A DNA stretch of 64,000 nt, from positions 310,001 to 374,000 of the forward strand of contig JACKDC010000003.1 of NCBI GenBank assembly GCA_020633725.1, written 5' to 3'. The position numbers were made by a program, and so were the translations under genes. The DNA is from Candidatus Latescibacterota bacterium (GTDB lineage: Bacteria; Krumholzibacteriota; Krumholzibacteriia; JACNKJ01). Positions 25,210-33,616 of the stretch are shown piece after piece; position 1 is the first letter of the stretch; every line of letters begins with the position of its first letter. The notes under the pieces are model-generated. The model had not been told where the DNA came from. It worked only from the letters and a program-made list of their open reading frames with translations, and searched no databases.

Positions 25210-25980
25210 ATGCTGACCCTGCTCGCGGATTCCTGCTGCAGCCCGACGCTCATGCCCGCGGTCCGCAGCTTCGATCCCTGGCTGCTCCTCGGCACCGGGC
25301 TGACGATCAGCCTCGGCCACTGCATCGGCATGTGCGGCCCGCTGGTGGGCGCGGTGGCCGTGGCCGAGAGCGAGCGCGGCGGCGGCCTCGGCCGTCTGCT
25401 GCCGGCCTTTCTCGTCTACCACCTCGGACGCATCGGCGCCTACGGGCTGATCGGCTTCGCCCTCGGCCTGGTGGGCTCGGCGACGCAACTCGCGGGGCAG
25501 GGCCAGTGGCTGCGCGGCGGGCTGTCGCTGGCCGTGGGGCTCGCGATGGCGCTGCTGGGGCTGGGTCTCGCGGGCTGGCTGCCCACGCGGCGCTGGGTGG
25601 AGAGCGCGCGCCTGGCGAGGGCGGTGACGTCGGGCTTCCGTGGGCTCCTGCGGCGGCGGGGCCCGGGACGCCGCCTGCTCCTCGGCGTGGCCAACGGCTT
25701 CCTGCCCTGCGGGCCGGTCTACGCGGTGGCGCTGGGCTCCATGGCCGCGGCCGGACCCTGGCGCGGCGCGGCGGCGATGCTGCTCTTCGGGGCGGGCACC
25801 CTGCCCGTGCTGCTGGCCCTGGGGCTGGGCGCCGGCCGCCTGAGCCCGCGGCTGCAGGCCCGCTTCAACCGTCTCTCGGCGCTGCTGGTGCTGCTCATCG
25901 GCGTCCAGCTCCTGCTGCGCGGAGCCGCCGCGTTCGCGTGGATCCCCCATCTGCGCTGGGGCGAGTTCGTCGTCTACTAG
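25210..25980 (+). CDS. Sulfite exporter TauE/SafE-like (UreH_2) membrane protein of the cbb3 cluster
   Basis: This 256-residue membrane protein has six or seven hydrophobic helices. The family signatures GHCIGMCGPLVGA (about 38-50) and ANGFLPCGPVYAVALG (about 162-177) are clear, each with a Cys next to Gly/Pro turns. Proteins of this type regularly lie beside ccoI and ccoS. They have been proposed to take part in copper delivery or transport for cbb3 oxidase assembly (inference from neighbourhood). An N-terminal CC pair is present before the first helix. Confidence 0.85.
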   Translation: MLTLLADSCCSPTLMPAVRSFDPWLLLGTGLTISLGHCIGMCGPLVGAVAVAESERGGGLGRLLPAFLVYHLGRIGAYGLIGFALGLVGSATQLAGQGQWLRGGLSLAVGLAMALLGLGLAGWLPTRRWVESARLARAVTSGFRGLLRRRGPGRRLLLGVANGFLPCGPVYAVALGSMAAAGPWRGAAAMLLFGAGTLPVLLALGLGAGRLSPRLQARFNRLSALLVLLIGVQLLLRGAAAFAWIPHLRWGEFVVY

Positions 25981-26039
25981 AGTCGCATGCCCCACGTCAG
26001 GTTAGCGCGGTTTCAAATATCCCTATCCTTTTTCCCATA

Positions 26040-26068
26040 TTGATTCCTGCTGCCTTCCGGTCTATTGT
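26040..26068 (+). promoter_or_regulatory. Sigma-70-type promoter of the cco operon
   Basis: TTGATT (26040-26045) and TATTGT (26063-26068) are spaced by 17 bases within an unusually AT-rich gap (25981-26100). This gives a leader of about 80 bases before the ccoI ATG. No clear FNR-type TTGAT-N4-ATCAA dyad was found. Confidence 0.5.
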
Positions 26069-26155
26069 GCTGCCGTCACCCGCTTCAGTTGAAGGACTTG
26101 CGCTCACGCGGGGTCGGGCAGCAGGAGCCCGTCCTCGGTCGCTCACGAGGCCCCA

Positions 26156-28633
26156 ATGCCCGCTTCCGCACGGGATCGCTCGACGCCCGCGCCCAACGCG
26201 ACCGAGGCGGCCCTCAGCGCCTGCCCGCTGCCCGGCGTCGACGCGCCGCCCAGCGAGGAGGCGCGGGCGGCCTGGGAGCGCGCGCTCGCCGAGGGGCGCT
26301 GCCTGCACTGCGAGAGTCCCCTGGGGAGCGGCTGGCGCGAGGAGGACGGCCCCTTCTGCTGCCGCGGCTGCCGCAGCGTCTACGCGCTGATCCACGGCGA
26401 GGGCCTCGAGCGCTACTACGATCTCCGCCAGGGTCCGCAGGCGCCGGCCAGCACGCTGCGGCCCGACAGCTTCGCCTGGCTCGATCGCCTGCTCGAGGAG
26501 CGCGGCGACGTCGAAGGCCCCCTGCGCCTCAGCCTGGACATCCAGGGCGTGCACTGCGCCGCCTGCGTCTGGCTGCTCGAGGAGCTCTTCCAGCGCGAGG
26601 CCGGCGGCCTCGACCTGCGCATCAACCCCAGCCTGGGCACCGTGGACCTGCTCTGGGATCCCGCGCGCGGCGAGCTCAAGGACTACCTGGCCGAGGTGGA
26701 ACGCTTCGGCTACCGGCTCGGCCCCTCGCGCAAGCAGGCCGCGCCGCGTTCGCGCGCGCTGCTGCTGCGCATGGCCGCGGCCATCGCGCTCGCGCTGAAC
26801 GTGATGATGTTCAGCATCAGCTACTACTTCGGCCTCGCGCCGGTGGACGGGGCGCTCTACGTCTTCTTCGGACGCCTCAACCTGCTGCTCGCCACCGCGG
26901 CGCTCGTGGTGGGCGGGCCGGTCTTCTTCCGGGGCGCGGTGGCCGGCCTGCGGCGGCGCGTGGCGCACCTGGACCTGCCCATCTCGCTGGGCATGCTGCT
27001 GGCCTGGGCCGGGTCGGTCTACGCCTACTTCACCCAGGGCCCGCGGGCGGCCTACTTCGACAGCCTCACGGGCTTCGTCGCGCTGATGCTCGTGGGTCGC
27101 TGGGCGCAGGAGCGCATCCTCGAGCGGAACCGCAACGCGCTGCTGGCCGACAGCGGCGCCGAGCTGATCACCGCCAAGCGGCGGCGCGGGGATCGCCTGG
27201 AGGCCGTGGCCGCCACGGAGATCGCCCTGGGCGACGAACTGTGGATCGCCCCCGGCGACCTCCAGCCCGTGGACGGCGTGCTGCTGCGCAACCCGGCCGA
27301 GGCGTCGCTCGACTGGATCACCGGCGAGTCGGACGCCGTCGCCTATCGGCCCGGCGACACGATCCCCGCCGGCGCCTTCAACTGTGATCGTCAGGGATAC
27401 GTCGTCACCGCCACGCAGGACTTCGCCGACTCGCGCCTGGACGCCCTGCTGCGCAGCAGCGGCAAGGAGAGCTTCCGCCCGCGCTGGTGGCACCGGGTGA
27501 GCAGCGTCTACGTCACCGTGGTGCTGCTGCTCGCGGGGCTGGGCTTCGCCGCCTGGGCGCTGCTGGCGGGCGATCTGCGGCGGGCGATGGAGGTGACGGT
27601 GGCCGTCCTCGTCGTCACCTGCCCCTGCGCGCTCGGCCTGGCCACGCCGCTGGCCGAGGAGCTGATCTACGGCGCGCTGCGGCGGCGGGGCGTCTTCCTG
27701 CGCACGGGCAGCTTCATGGAGAAGGCCCTGCGCGTGAGGAAGGTGCTGCTCGACAAGACCGGCACGCTCACCCTGGACCGACTCGAGCTCGAGCCCGAGT
27801 CCCGCAAGGCGCTCTGGGCGCTGCCCGCCGAGGAGCAGTCGCTGCTGCTGGCCATGTGCTCGCGGAGCAATCACCCCGTGAGCCGCAGCCTTGCCGCGGC
27901 GCTCGCGCCCCTGGGCGGGACGTCGGCCGCCGAGCTGTCCCCCGAGGGCATGATGGAGACGCCCGGCCAGGGCCTGCGCTGGCCGCGCGAGGACGGCGAG
28001 CTGCGCCTCGGCCGCGGCGAGGGCGCCGAGGGCGAGACCTGGTTCACGCGTGACGGCGCGCGCATCGCCACCTTCCGCTTCCAGGAGCACTTCAAGGCCG
28101 ACGCCGCCGCCGAGCTGGCCCTCCTCGCCGGGCGGGGCTACGCGCTGCACCTGCTGAGCGGCGACGCGCAGGGCAAGGTCGACAGCGCCGCCGCGGCCCT
28201 GGGCATCCCCGCCGCGAACGCCCTCGGCGGGCTCGACCCCGAGGCCAAGGCCGCGCGGGTCCGCGCGCTGGACGCGCACGACACCCTGATGGTCGGCGAC
28301 GGCATCAACGACAGCCCCAGCTTCGAGGCCGCGCTCTGCGCCGCGACGCCCGCCGTGGACCGGCCCGTGCTGCCCGGCAAGGCGGACTTCTTCTTCCTGG
28401 GCGACGGCATCGCCGCCCTGCGCCGCGCGCTCGAGGCCGCCGGCCGCCTGCGCCGTGTGGTGCGGGACAATCTGATCCTGGCGGCCGTCTACAACCTGGC
28501 CGCCGTGGCGCTCTGCTTCGCGGGGCTGGTGAGCCCGGTGGTGGCGGCGATCCTCATGCCGCTCAGTTCGGTGGGCGTGGTCACGCTCACCGCCTGGCGC
28601 CTGTCGGGACGGAGGCTGGCATGGATGTCGTGA
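26156..28633 (+). CDS. ccoI: CcoI-type copper-translocating P1B ATPase
   Basis: This 825-residue protein starts with a Cys-rich zinc-ribbon-like region typical of CcoI (C49/C52, C68/C69/C72). A heavy-metal-associated domain with GVHCAACV (C134/C137) follows, then the P-type ATPase core: ITGES (388-392, actuator), CPC (489-491, transmembrane metal site), phosphorylated D533 in DKTGT, HP motif H573-P574 and GDGIND (714-719). It supplies copper for the haem-copper centre of cbb3 oxidase. The following ccoS gene overlaps it by 13 bases. The Shine-Dalgarno is weak (ACGAGG), so a slightly different start is possible. Confidence 0.95.
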   Translation: MPASARDRSTPAPNATEAALSACPLPGVDAPPSEEARAAWERALAEGRCLHCESPLGSGWREEDGPFCCRGCRSVYALIHGEGLERYYDLRQGPQAPASTLRPDSFAWLDRLLEERGDVEGPLRLSLDIQGVHCAACVWLLEELFQREAGGLDLRINPSLGTVDLLWDPARGELKDYLAEVERFGYRLGPSRKQAAPRSRALLLRMAAAIALALNVMMFSISYYFGLAPVDGALYVFFGRLNLLLATAALVVGGPVFFRGAVAGLRRRVAHLDLPISLGMLLAWAGSVYAYFTQGPRAAYFDSLTGFVALMLVGRWAQERILERNRNALLADSGAELITAKRRRGDRLEAVAATEIALGDELWIAPGDLQPVDGVLLRNPAEASLDWITGESDAVAYRPGDTIPAGAFNCDRQGYVVTATQDFADSRLDALLRSSGKESFRPRWWHRVSSVYVTVVLLLAGLGFAAWALLAGDLRRAMEVTVAVLVVTCPCALGLATPLAEELIYGALRRRGVFLRTGSFMEKALRVRKVLLDKTGTLTLDRLELEPESRKALWALPAEEQSLLLAMCSRSNHPVSRSLAAALAPLGGTSAAELSPEGMMETPGQGLRWPREDGELRLGRGEGAEGETWFTRDGARIATFRFQEHFKADAAAELALLAGRGYALHLLSGDAQGKVDSAAAALGIPAANALGGLDPEAKAARVRALDAHDTLMVGDGINDSPSFEAALCAATPAVDRPVLPGKADFFFLGDGIAALRRALEAAGRLRRVVRDNLILAAVYNLAAVALCFAGLVSPVVAAILMPLSSVGVVTLTAWRLSGRRLAWMS

Positions 28634-28869
28634 TCGGCCTCGTCTTCGTGAGCCTGGTGCTCGTCGCGCTCGGGCTCGTCTTCTTCTTCATGCGACTGCG
28701 CGAGGGCGACTTCGACCACGGCGAGCGGCTGTCCCTCCTCCCGCTCAGGGAGGACCGGCTGCAGACCGCCGGCGGCGGCGAAGTGGCCCGTGAGACGAAC
28801 GTCAAGACCGCGATCACAGCGGACCCGGCACATGACAAGGAGGGAGGAGTCTCCAATGGCATCGGATAA
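28621..28869 (+). CDS. ccoS: CcoS cbb3 oxidase maturation protein
   Basis: This 82-residue protein has one N-terminal transmembrane helix (VVIGLVFVSLVLVALGLVFFF) followed by MRLREGDFDH, the classical CcoS arrangement of helix then RxGxFDD-like motif. A variable soluble tail follows. CcoS is required for haem/copper insertion into the oxidase. It overlaps ccoI by 13 bases and ccoNO by 14, so translation is likely coupled. Confidence 0.9.
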   Translation: MDVVIGLVFVSLVLVALGLVFFFMRLREGDFDHGERLSLLPLREDRLQTAGGGEVARETNVKTAITADPAHDKEGGVSNGIG

Positions 28870-31228
28870 GGTCCAAACTCGGACGGTCGTCTACGACGAC
28901 GACATCGTCCGGGCATTCTCCATCGCGACCATCGTCTGGGGCGCGGTGGCCTTTCTGGTGGGCGTGCTCATCGCCAGCCAGCTCTCGTTCTGGCAGGCGA
29001 ACTTCGGGCTCAAGTGGCTGACCTTCAGCCGCCTGCGGCCGCTGCACACGAACGCGGCGATCTTCGCCTTCGTGGGCAACATGATGTTCGCGGGCGTCTA
29101 CTACTCCACGCAGCGTCTCCTCAAGGCGCGCATGGCGTCGGGCGTCCTGAGCTGGCTGAACTTCTGGGGCTGGCAGCTCATCATCGTGAGCGCGGCGCTC
29201 ACGCTGCCCTTCGGCCTGACGCAGGGCAAGGAGTACGCCGAGCTGATCTGGCCCATCGACATCGCGATCGCGGTGATCTGGGTGGTCTTCGCGGTGAACT
29301 TCTTCTGGACCATCGCCCGACGCAACGAGAAGAACCTCTACGTGGCGCTGTGGTTCTACATCGCCACCATCGTGACGATCGCGGTGCTCCACATCGTCAA
29401 CAGCCTCCAGCTGCCCGACAGCTTCCTGCACAGCTACCCCATCTACGCCGGCGTCCAGGACGCCCTGGTGCAGTGGTGGTACGGGCACAACGCCGTGGCC
29501 TTCTTCCTGACGACGCCCATGCTCGGCATCATGTACTACTTCATCCCGAAGAGCGTGGAGCGGCCGGTCTACTCCTACCGGCTGTCGGTGGTCCACTTCT
29601 GGTCGCTGGTCTTCATCTACATCTGGGCGGGCCCGCACCACCTGCTCTACACCGCGCTGCCCGACTGGGCGCAGACGCTGGGCATGGTCTTCAGCGTCAT
29701 GCTCTGGGCGCCTTCCTGGGGCGGCATGCTCAACGGCCTGCTCACCCTGCGCGGCGCCTGGGACAAGCTGCGCACCGACCCGGTGGTCAAGTTCTTCGTG
29801 GTGGCCGTGACCTTCTACGGCATGTCCACCTTCGAGGGGCCGCTGCTCTCGATCAAGAGCGTCAGCGCGCTGGGTCACTACACGGACTGGATCATCGGCC
29901 ACGTCCACGGGGGCGCGCTGGGCTGGAACGGCTTCCTGACCTTCGGCATGCTCTACTGGCTCGTCCCGCGCCTGTGGAAGACGGAGCTCTGGAGCAAGCG
30001 TCTCGCCGAGACGCACTTCTGGCTCGCGACGCTCGGCATCCTGCTCTACGTCGTGGCCATGTGGATCAGCGGCGTCAGCCAGGGTCTCTTCTGGCGCGCG
30101 CTCGACGCGGACGGCTTCCTCAAGTACCCCGACTTCGTCGAGGGACTGCTGGCCAGCCGCTTCATGTACCAGATGCGCCTGATCGGCGGCACGCTCTACT
30201 TCCTGAGTTACCTGCTCGCGATCGTGAACTACGTGATGACGATCCGCCAGGGCAGCAAGGCCACTTACGAGGTGACGGTCCCCGCCCTCACCGACGCCAA
30301 GCCCAACACCTGGCGTCTGCTCTTCGGCGCGCCGGTGGTCTACTCGGCCGTGGTGATCGTCCTCGCGGTCCTGCTGGGCATCTCCGGCGTCATCACGAGC
30401 GCGCTCACGCTCGCGGGCCTCGTGGTGGTCGCGATCGCGGCGATCCTCACCTTCGGGACGCGCAGCGGCTCCAGCGTCAGCTGGCACCGCCTCACCGAGG
30501 CGAACTCCATGGCCTTCACGGTGCTGGTGCTGCTGGCCATCCTGGTGGGCGGCATCGTGGAGATCATCCCGACGGTGGTCATCTCGAAGCAGGTGCCCAC
30601 GGACGCCGCGGCGCTGGCGGCCAACCCCCACATCCAGCAGCCCTACAGCCCGCTGGAACTGGAGGGACGCGACCTCTACGTGCGCGAGGGCTGCTACGTC
30701 TGCCACAGCCAGATGATCCGCCCCTTCCGCCACGAGACGCTGCGCTACGGCGACTACTCGCGGATGGAGGAGTTCATCTACGACCATCCCTTCCAGTGGG
30801 GCTCCAAGCGCACGGGCCCGGACCTCCACCGCGAGGGCGGCAAGTACGCGAATCTCTGGCACTACCTGCACATGCAGGATCCGCGGTCCACGTCGCCCGG
30901 CTCGAACATGCCGAGCTACGCGTGGCTCAAGACCGGCACGGTGGACTTCGCGGGCACGGGCCACAAGATGGAGACGCTGAGCAGGCTGGGCGTCCCCTAC
31001 ACGGAGGCGGACATCGCGTCGGCGAAGGCGACCGCGCTGAGCCAGGCGGGCATCATCACCGCGGACCTGAGTTCGCAGGGCGTGAACATCGCCGACGACT
31101 CGGAGCTGGTGGCCCTCATCGGCTACCTGCAGCGCCTGGGACGCGGACCGCAGCCCACGGCGCCGGCCACCGGCGGCGCGAACGCGGCGGCGGCGCCGGA
31201 CACCGTCAGCGTCGGGGAGGGCAGCTAG
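28856..31228 (+). CDS. ccoNO: Fused cbb3 cytochrome c oxidase subunits I and II (CcoNO)
   Basis: This 790-residue protein joins CcoN and CcoO in one chain. The CcoN part (about 1-465) has the haem and copper histidines in RPLHTNAAIFAFVGN (H64), WWYGHNAVAFFLTTPMLG (H211), WAGPHHLLYTALPDW (H261/H262) and IGHVHGGALGWN (H349/H351). The region around SVERPVYSYRLSVVHFW contains the cross-linked Tyr expected in cbb3 enzymes. Two extra helices lie near 495-535. The CcoO part has a membrane anchor (about 553-576) and one c-type haem site CYVCH (613-617), with the likely distal ligand M685 in SNMPSYAW. The ATG at 28856 has AAGGAGGGAGGAG upstream. Confidence 0.95.
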   Translation: MASDKVQTRTVVYDDDIVRAFSIATIVWGAVAFLVGVLIASQLSFWQANFGLKWLTFSRLRPLHTNAAIFAFVGNMMFAGVYYSTQRLLKARMASGVLSWLNFWGWQLIIVSAALTLPFGLTQGKEYAELIWPIDIAIAVIWVVFAVNFFWTIARRNEKNLYVALWFYIATIVTIAVLHIVNSLQLPDSFLHSYPIYAGVQDALVQWWYGHNAVAFFLTTPMLGIMYYFIPKSVERPVYSYRLSVVHFWSLVFIYIWAGPHHLLYTALPDWAQTLGMVFSVMLWAPSWGGMLNGLLTLRGAWDKLRTDPVVKFFVVAVTFYGMSTFEGPLLSIKSVSALGHYTDWIIGHVHGGALGWNGFLTFGMLYWLVPRLWKTELWSKRLAETHFWLATLGILLYVVAMWISGVSQGLFWRALDADGFLKYPDFVEGLLASRFMYQMRLIGGTLYFLSYLLAIVNYVMTIRQGSKATYEVTVPALTDAKPNTWRLLFGAPVVYSAVVIVLAVLLGISGVITSALTLAGLVVVAIAAILTFGTRSGSSVSWHRLTEANSMAFTVLVLLAILVGGIVEIIPTVVISKQVPTDAAALAANPHIQQPYSPLELEGRDLYVREGCYVCHSQMIRPFRHETLRYGDYSRMEEFIYDHPFQWGSKRTGPDLHREGGKYANLWHYLHMQDPRSTSPGSNMPSYAWLKTGTVDFAGTGHKMETLSRLGVPYTEADIASAKATALSQAGIITADLSSQGVNIADDSELVALIGYLQRLGRGPQPTAPATGGANAAAAPDTVSVGEGS

Positions 31229-31229
31229 C

Positions 31230-31463
31230 ATGTTTCACGACTACTTCGCGGGCAGCAACCTCCTGGTCTGGCCGATCGTGGGCCTGCTGCTCTTCGTGGC
31301 CAGCTTCGCGGCCATCCTGCTCCACGTCTCCGTGAACCTGCGCGACCGGCGGGCGGTGGAGCACCTGGCGAGCCTGCCGCTGGACGCGGGCGACGAGTTA
31401 CTGATCGGGGACGACGCCCCGGCGACGCACCCGGACGCCGAGCGCGAAGGGAAGGAGAACTGA
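31230..31463 (+). CDS. ccoQ: CcoQ-like small membrane subunit
   Basis: This 77-residue protein has one transmembrane helix (LLVWPIVGLLLFVASFAAILL) and a polar C-terminal tail rich in Asp/Glu. Length, topology and position between ccoNO and ccoP match CcoQ/FixQ, which stabilises the CcoP interaction. Sequence conservation of CcoQ is low, so the name rests mainly on context. The ATG follows the ccoNO stop after one base. Confidence 0.7.
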   Translation: MFHDYFAGSNLLVWPIVGLLLFVASFAAILLHVSVNLRDRRAVEHLASLPLDAGDELLIGDDAPATHPDAEREGKEN

Positions 31464-31464
31464 G

Positions 31465-32022
31465 ATGAGCGAGTACAAGCAGGATCAGGTCTTCGACCAC
31501 GACTTCGACGGCATCCAGGAATACGACAACCGCCTGCCCAACTGGTGGCTGTGGATTCTCTGGGGCAGCATCATCTTCAGCGTCGGCTACTGGCTCTTCT
31601 TCCACACCTTCGGGGTGGGCAAGCTGCCGCAGGCCCGCTACGACGTGGAGATGCAGAAGGCCGCCGAGGCGCAGCTCGCCAAGGGCGGGGCCATCGACGA
31701 CGCGGCGCTCACGCTGATGAGCACCCTCCCCGCGCGGGTGGACGAGGGCAAGCAGCTCTTCGCCACCTACTGCGTGGCCTGTCACGCGGATCGCGGCCAG
31801 GGTCTCGTGGGTCCCAACCTCACGGACGAGTACTGGATCCACGGCGCCAGGCCGACGGACATCTACAACACGGTGACCAACGGTGTTCTGGACAAGGGCA
31901 TGGCCGCGTGGGGCCGGCAGCTGGGTCCCAACCGCGTGCAGTCCCTGGTGGCTTTCGTGCTGACCATCAAGAACACCAATGTCCCCGGCAAGGCGCCGCA
32001 GGGAGAGAAGGTGACGGAATGA
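31465..32022 (+). CDS. ccoP: Mono-haem CcoP subunit of cbb3 oxidase
   Basis: This 185-residue protein has an N-terminal CcoP-type anchor (DHDFDGIQEYDNRLPNWW then WILWGSIIFSVGYWLFF). It is followed by a single cytochrome c domain with CVACH (103-107) and a likely Met ligand M146 in DKGMAAWG. Classical CcoP is about 290 residues with two haems; here only one haem domain is present. The domain order DEYWIHGARPTDIYNTVTNG resembles the first CcoP haem domain. It starts two bases after the ccoQ stop, behind GGAAGGAGAAC, and overlaps ccoG through ATGA. Confidence 0.92.
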   Translation: MSEYKQDQVFDHDFDGIQEYDNRLPNWWLWILWGSIIFSVGYWLFFHTFGVGKLPQARYDVEMQKAAEAQLAKGGAIDDAALTLMSTLPARVDEGKQLFATYCVACHADRGQGLVGPNLTDEYWIHGARPTDIYNTVTNGVLDKGMAAWGRQLGPNRVQSLVAFVLTIKNTNVPGKAPQGEKVTE

Positions 32023-33425
32023 GCAGCGAAGACTCCGGTCGCCGGCATCGCCGGCGGCCGGATCTGGACACGGTCTACACGATCAACACCGACGGCTCGC
32101 GCAACTTCCTGCACCCCGCCGACGTCAAGGGTCCCTGGCAGATCCGCAAGAACCTGATCTGGCTGGTCCTGATCGTCATCTACGTGATCATGCCGTGGAT
32201 CCCCGTCGGCGGCCACCCCATGGTGCACCTGGATCTGCCGGGGCGCAGCGCGCACCTCTTCGGCTTCACCTTCACGAACCAGGACTTCTATCTCGCCTTC
32301 TTCCTGGTGACCGGCATGGGCTTCGCCCTCTTCGTGCTGACGAGCCTCTGGGGCCGCGTCTGGTGCGGCTACGCCTGTCCGCAGACGGTGTTCATGGAAG
32401 GCGTCATGCGCCGCGTGGAACGCTGGATCGAGGGCCCGCGCAACCCGCGCATCCGGCGCAACCTGGGGCCCTGGAACTTCGACAAGTTCTGGCGCAAGGC
32501 GCTCAAGCACCTGCTCTTCCTGGGGCTGTCCTACGTGATCGCCCACGTCTTCCTGTCCTACTTCATCCCCGCGCGCGAGCTGCTGCACGTGGTGCGCTCG
32601 AGCCCGTCGGCGCACACGTCGGCCTTCTTCTGGTCGATGTTCTGGACCGCCGTGCTCTACTTCAACTACGCGTGGTTCCGCGAGCAGACCTGCCTCATCG
32701 TCTGCCCCTACGGCCGCCTGCAGTCCACGCTGGTGGACGACGACACGGTGGTCATCGGCTACGACGCGAATCGCGGCGAGCCGCGGGCCAAGGGCGTGGA
32801 CGAGGGCGGCGACTGCATCGACTGCTTCCGCTGCGTTGAGGTCTGCCCCACGGGCATCGACATCCGCAACGGCCTGCAGATGGAGTGCATCGGCTGCGCG
32901 AACTGCATCGACGCCTGCGACGACATCATGACGAAGATCGACAAGCCCAAGGGCCTCGTGCGCTACGACTCCCAGCGCGGCTTCGAGTCGGGCCAGCGCC
33001 GCTTCTGGCGCCCGCGCGTGCTCATCTACGCGTTCATGGGCTTGCTGGGCCTGGCCGCCTTCGGCTTCAAGGCCTCGCAGCGGGAGTCCTTCCAGGTGAA
33101 CGCGCTGCGCTCGGCGGGCCTGCCCTACAGCATCGAGGAGGGCAAGCTGCGCAACCTCTACACGCTGCACCTGCAGAACAAGACCGACGCTCCGCGCAGC
33201 TTCCGCATCGAGGCCGACGCCGACGCCATCGCCGCACACCCGGGCCTGGAGTTCATCATCCCCCAGCCGGAGATCCTGCTCGGCGCCCTGGAGGACGGCC
33301 GCGCGCCCGTCTTCGCGCTGCTGCCCCGGTCGGACTACAGCGCGCCCTTCGACCTGAACCTGCGCGTCACGCCACTGGACTCCGACGAGACCCGCACGCT
33401 CACCCTACGCTTCAGGGGGCCCTGA
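32019..33425 (+). CDS. ccoG: CcoG (FixG/RdxA) ferredoxin-like oxidase accessory protein
   Basis: This 468-residue membrane protein has about five helices. It carries two [4Fe-4S] ferredoxin motifs (C266/C269/C272/C276 and C290/C293/C296/C300) and extra conserved cysteines in WCGYACPQTVF (116-120) and CLIVCPYGRLQS (C225/C229). The C-terminal Ig-like domain (about 370-468) has the usual FixG fold. CcoG is a cupric reductase needed for cbb3 copper-centre assembly. Its ATG overlaps the ccoP stop (ATGA). Confidence 0.95.
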   Translation: MSSEDSGRRHRRRPDLDTVYTINTDGSRNFLHPADVKGPWQIRKNLIWLVLIVIYVIMPWIPVGGHPMVHLDLPGRSAHLFGFTFTNQDFYLAFFLVTGMGFALFVLTSLWGRVWCGYACPQTVFMEGVMRRVERWIEGPRNPRIRRNLGPWNFDKFWRKALKHLLFLGLSYVIAHVFLSYFIPARELLHVVRSSPSAHTSAFFWSMFWTAVLYFNYAWFREQTCLIVCPYGRLQSTLVDDDTVVIGYDANRGEPRAKGVDEGGDCIDCFRCVEVCPTGIDIRNGLQMECIGCANCIDACDDIMTKIDKPKGLVRYDSQRGFESGQRRFWRPRVLIYAFMGLLGLAAFGFKASQRESFQVNALRSAGLPYSIEEGKLRNLYTLHLQNKTDAPRSFRIEADADAIAAHPGLEFIIPQPEILLGALEDGRAPVFALLPRSDYSAPFDLNLRVTPLDSDETRTLTLRFRGP

Positions 33426-33553
33426 TGATCACCTGGTTGAGAGACCGCCCCTGGATCTGGATCGTCGTGCTGCTCAGCTTCCTGCTGGCCGGCAGCGTGG
33501 CGACCTTGATCATCGCCGAGAAGAACAAGCCGGAGATCGTCAAGGAAGACTGA
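33425..33553 (+). CDS. 42-residue single-helix membrane peptide at the end of the cco operon
   Basis: The peptide MITWLRDRPWIW, a hydrophobic helix (IVVLLSFLLAGSVATLIIA) and the tail EKNKPEIVKED start at the last base of the ccoG stop. Position and topology are those of FixH/CcoH, but it is far shorter (CcoH is about 150-170 residues) and lacks the periplasmic domain. The final KPEIVKED is reminiscent of the beginning of the FixH soluble region. Either a minimal CcoH-like subunit or a small accessory subunit is possible. Confidence 0.65.
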   Translation: MITWLRDRPWIWIVVLLSFLLAGSVATLIIAEKNKPEIVKED

Positions 33554-33562
33554 ACGCACGAC

Positions 33563-33613
33563 GCCGGCTCGCCCGCGAGCGAACCGGCGCCGTGTCCTTC
33601 GCGCGACGCGAAG
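33563..33613. terminator. Two hairpins between convergent cco and TPR genes
   Basis: Hairpin 1 is GCCGGCTCGC (33563-33572) with GCGAG (33575-33579) and CCGGC (33584-33588). Hairpin 2 is CTTCGCG (33597-33603) with CGCGAAG (33607-33613). There is no U-tract, so a bidirectional terminator role is a guess from position. Confidence 0.3.
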
Positions 33614-33616
33614 CCG

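Noticed and set aside
25981..26155. FNR-type site upstream of ccoI
   Set aside because: TTGAT occurs at 26040 but the paired ATCAA half is missing; it is better explained as a -35 element.
29014..31335. Overlapping long open frames in and opposite ccoNO
   Set aside because: The ccoNO frame carries all oxidase ligands and the haem motif; the others are low-complexity Arg/His/Gly shadows.
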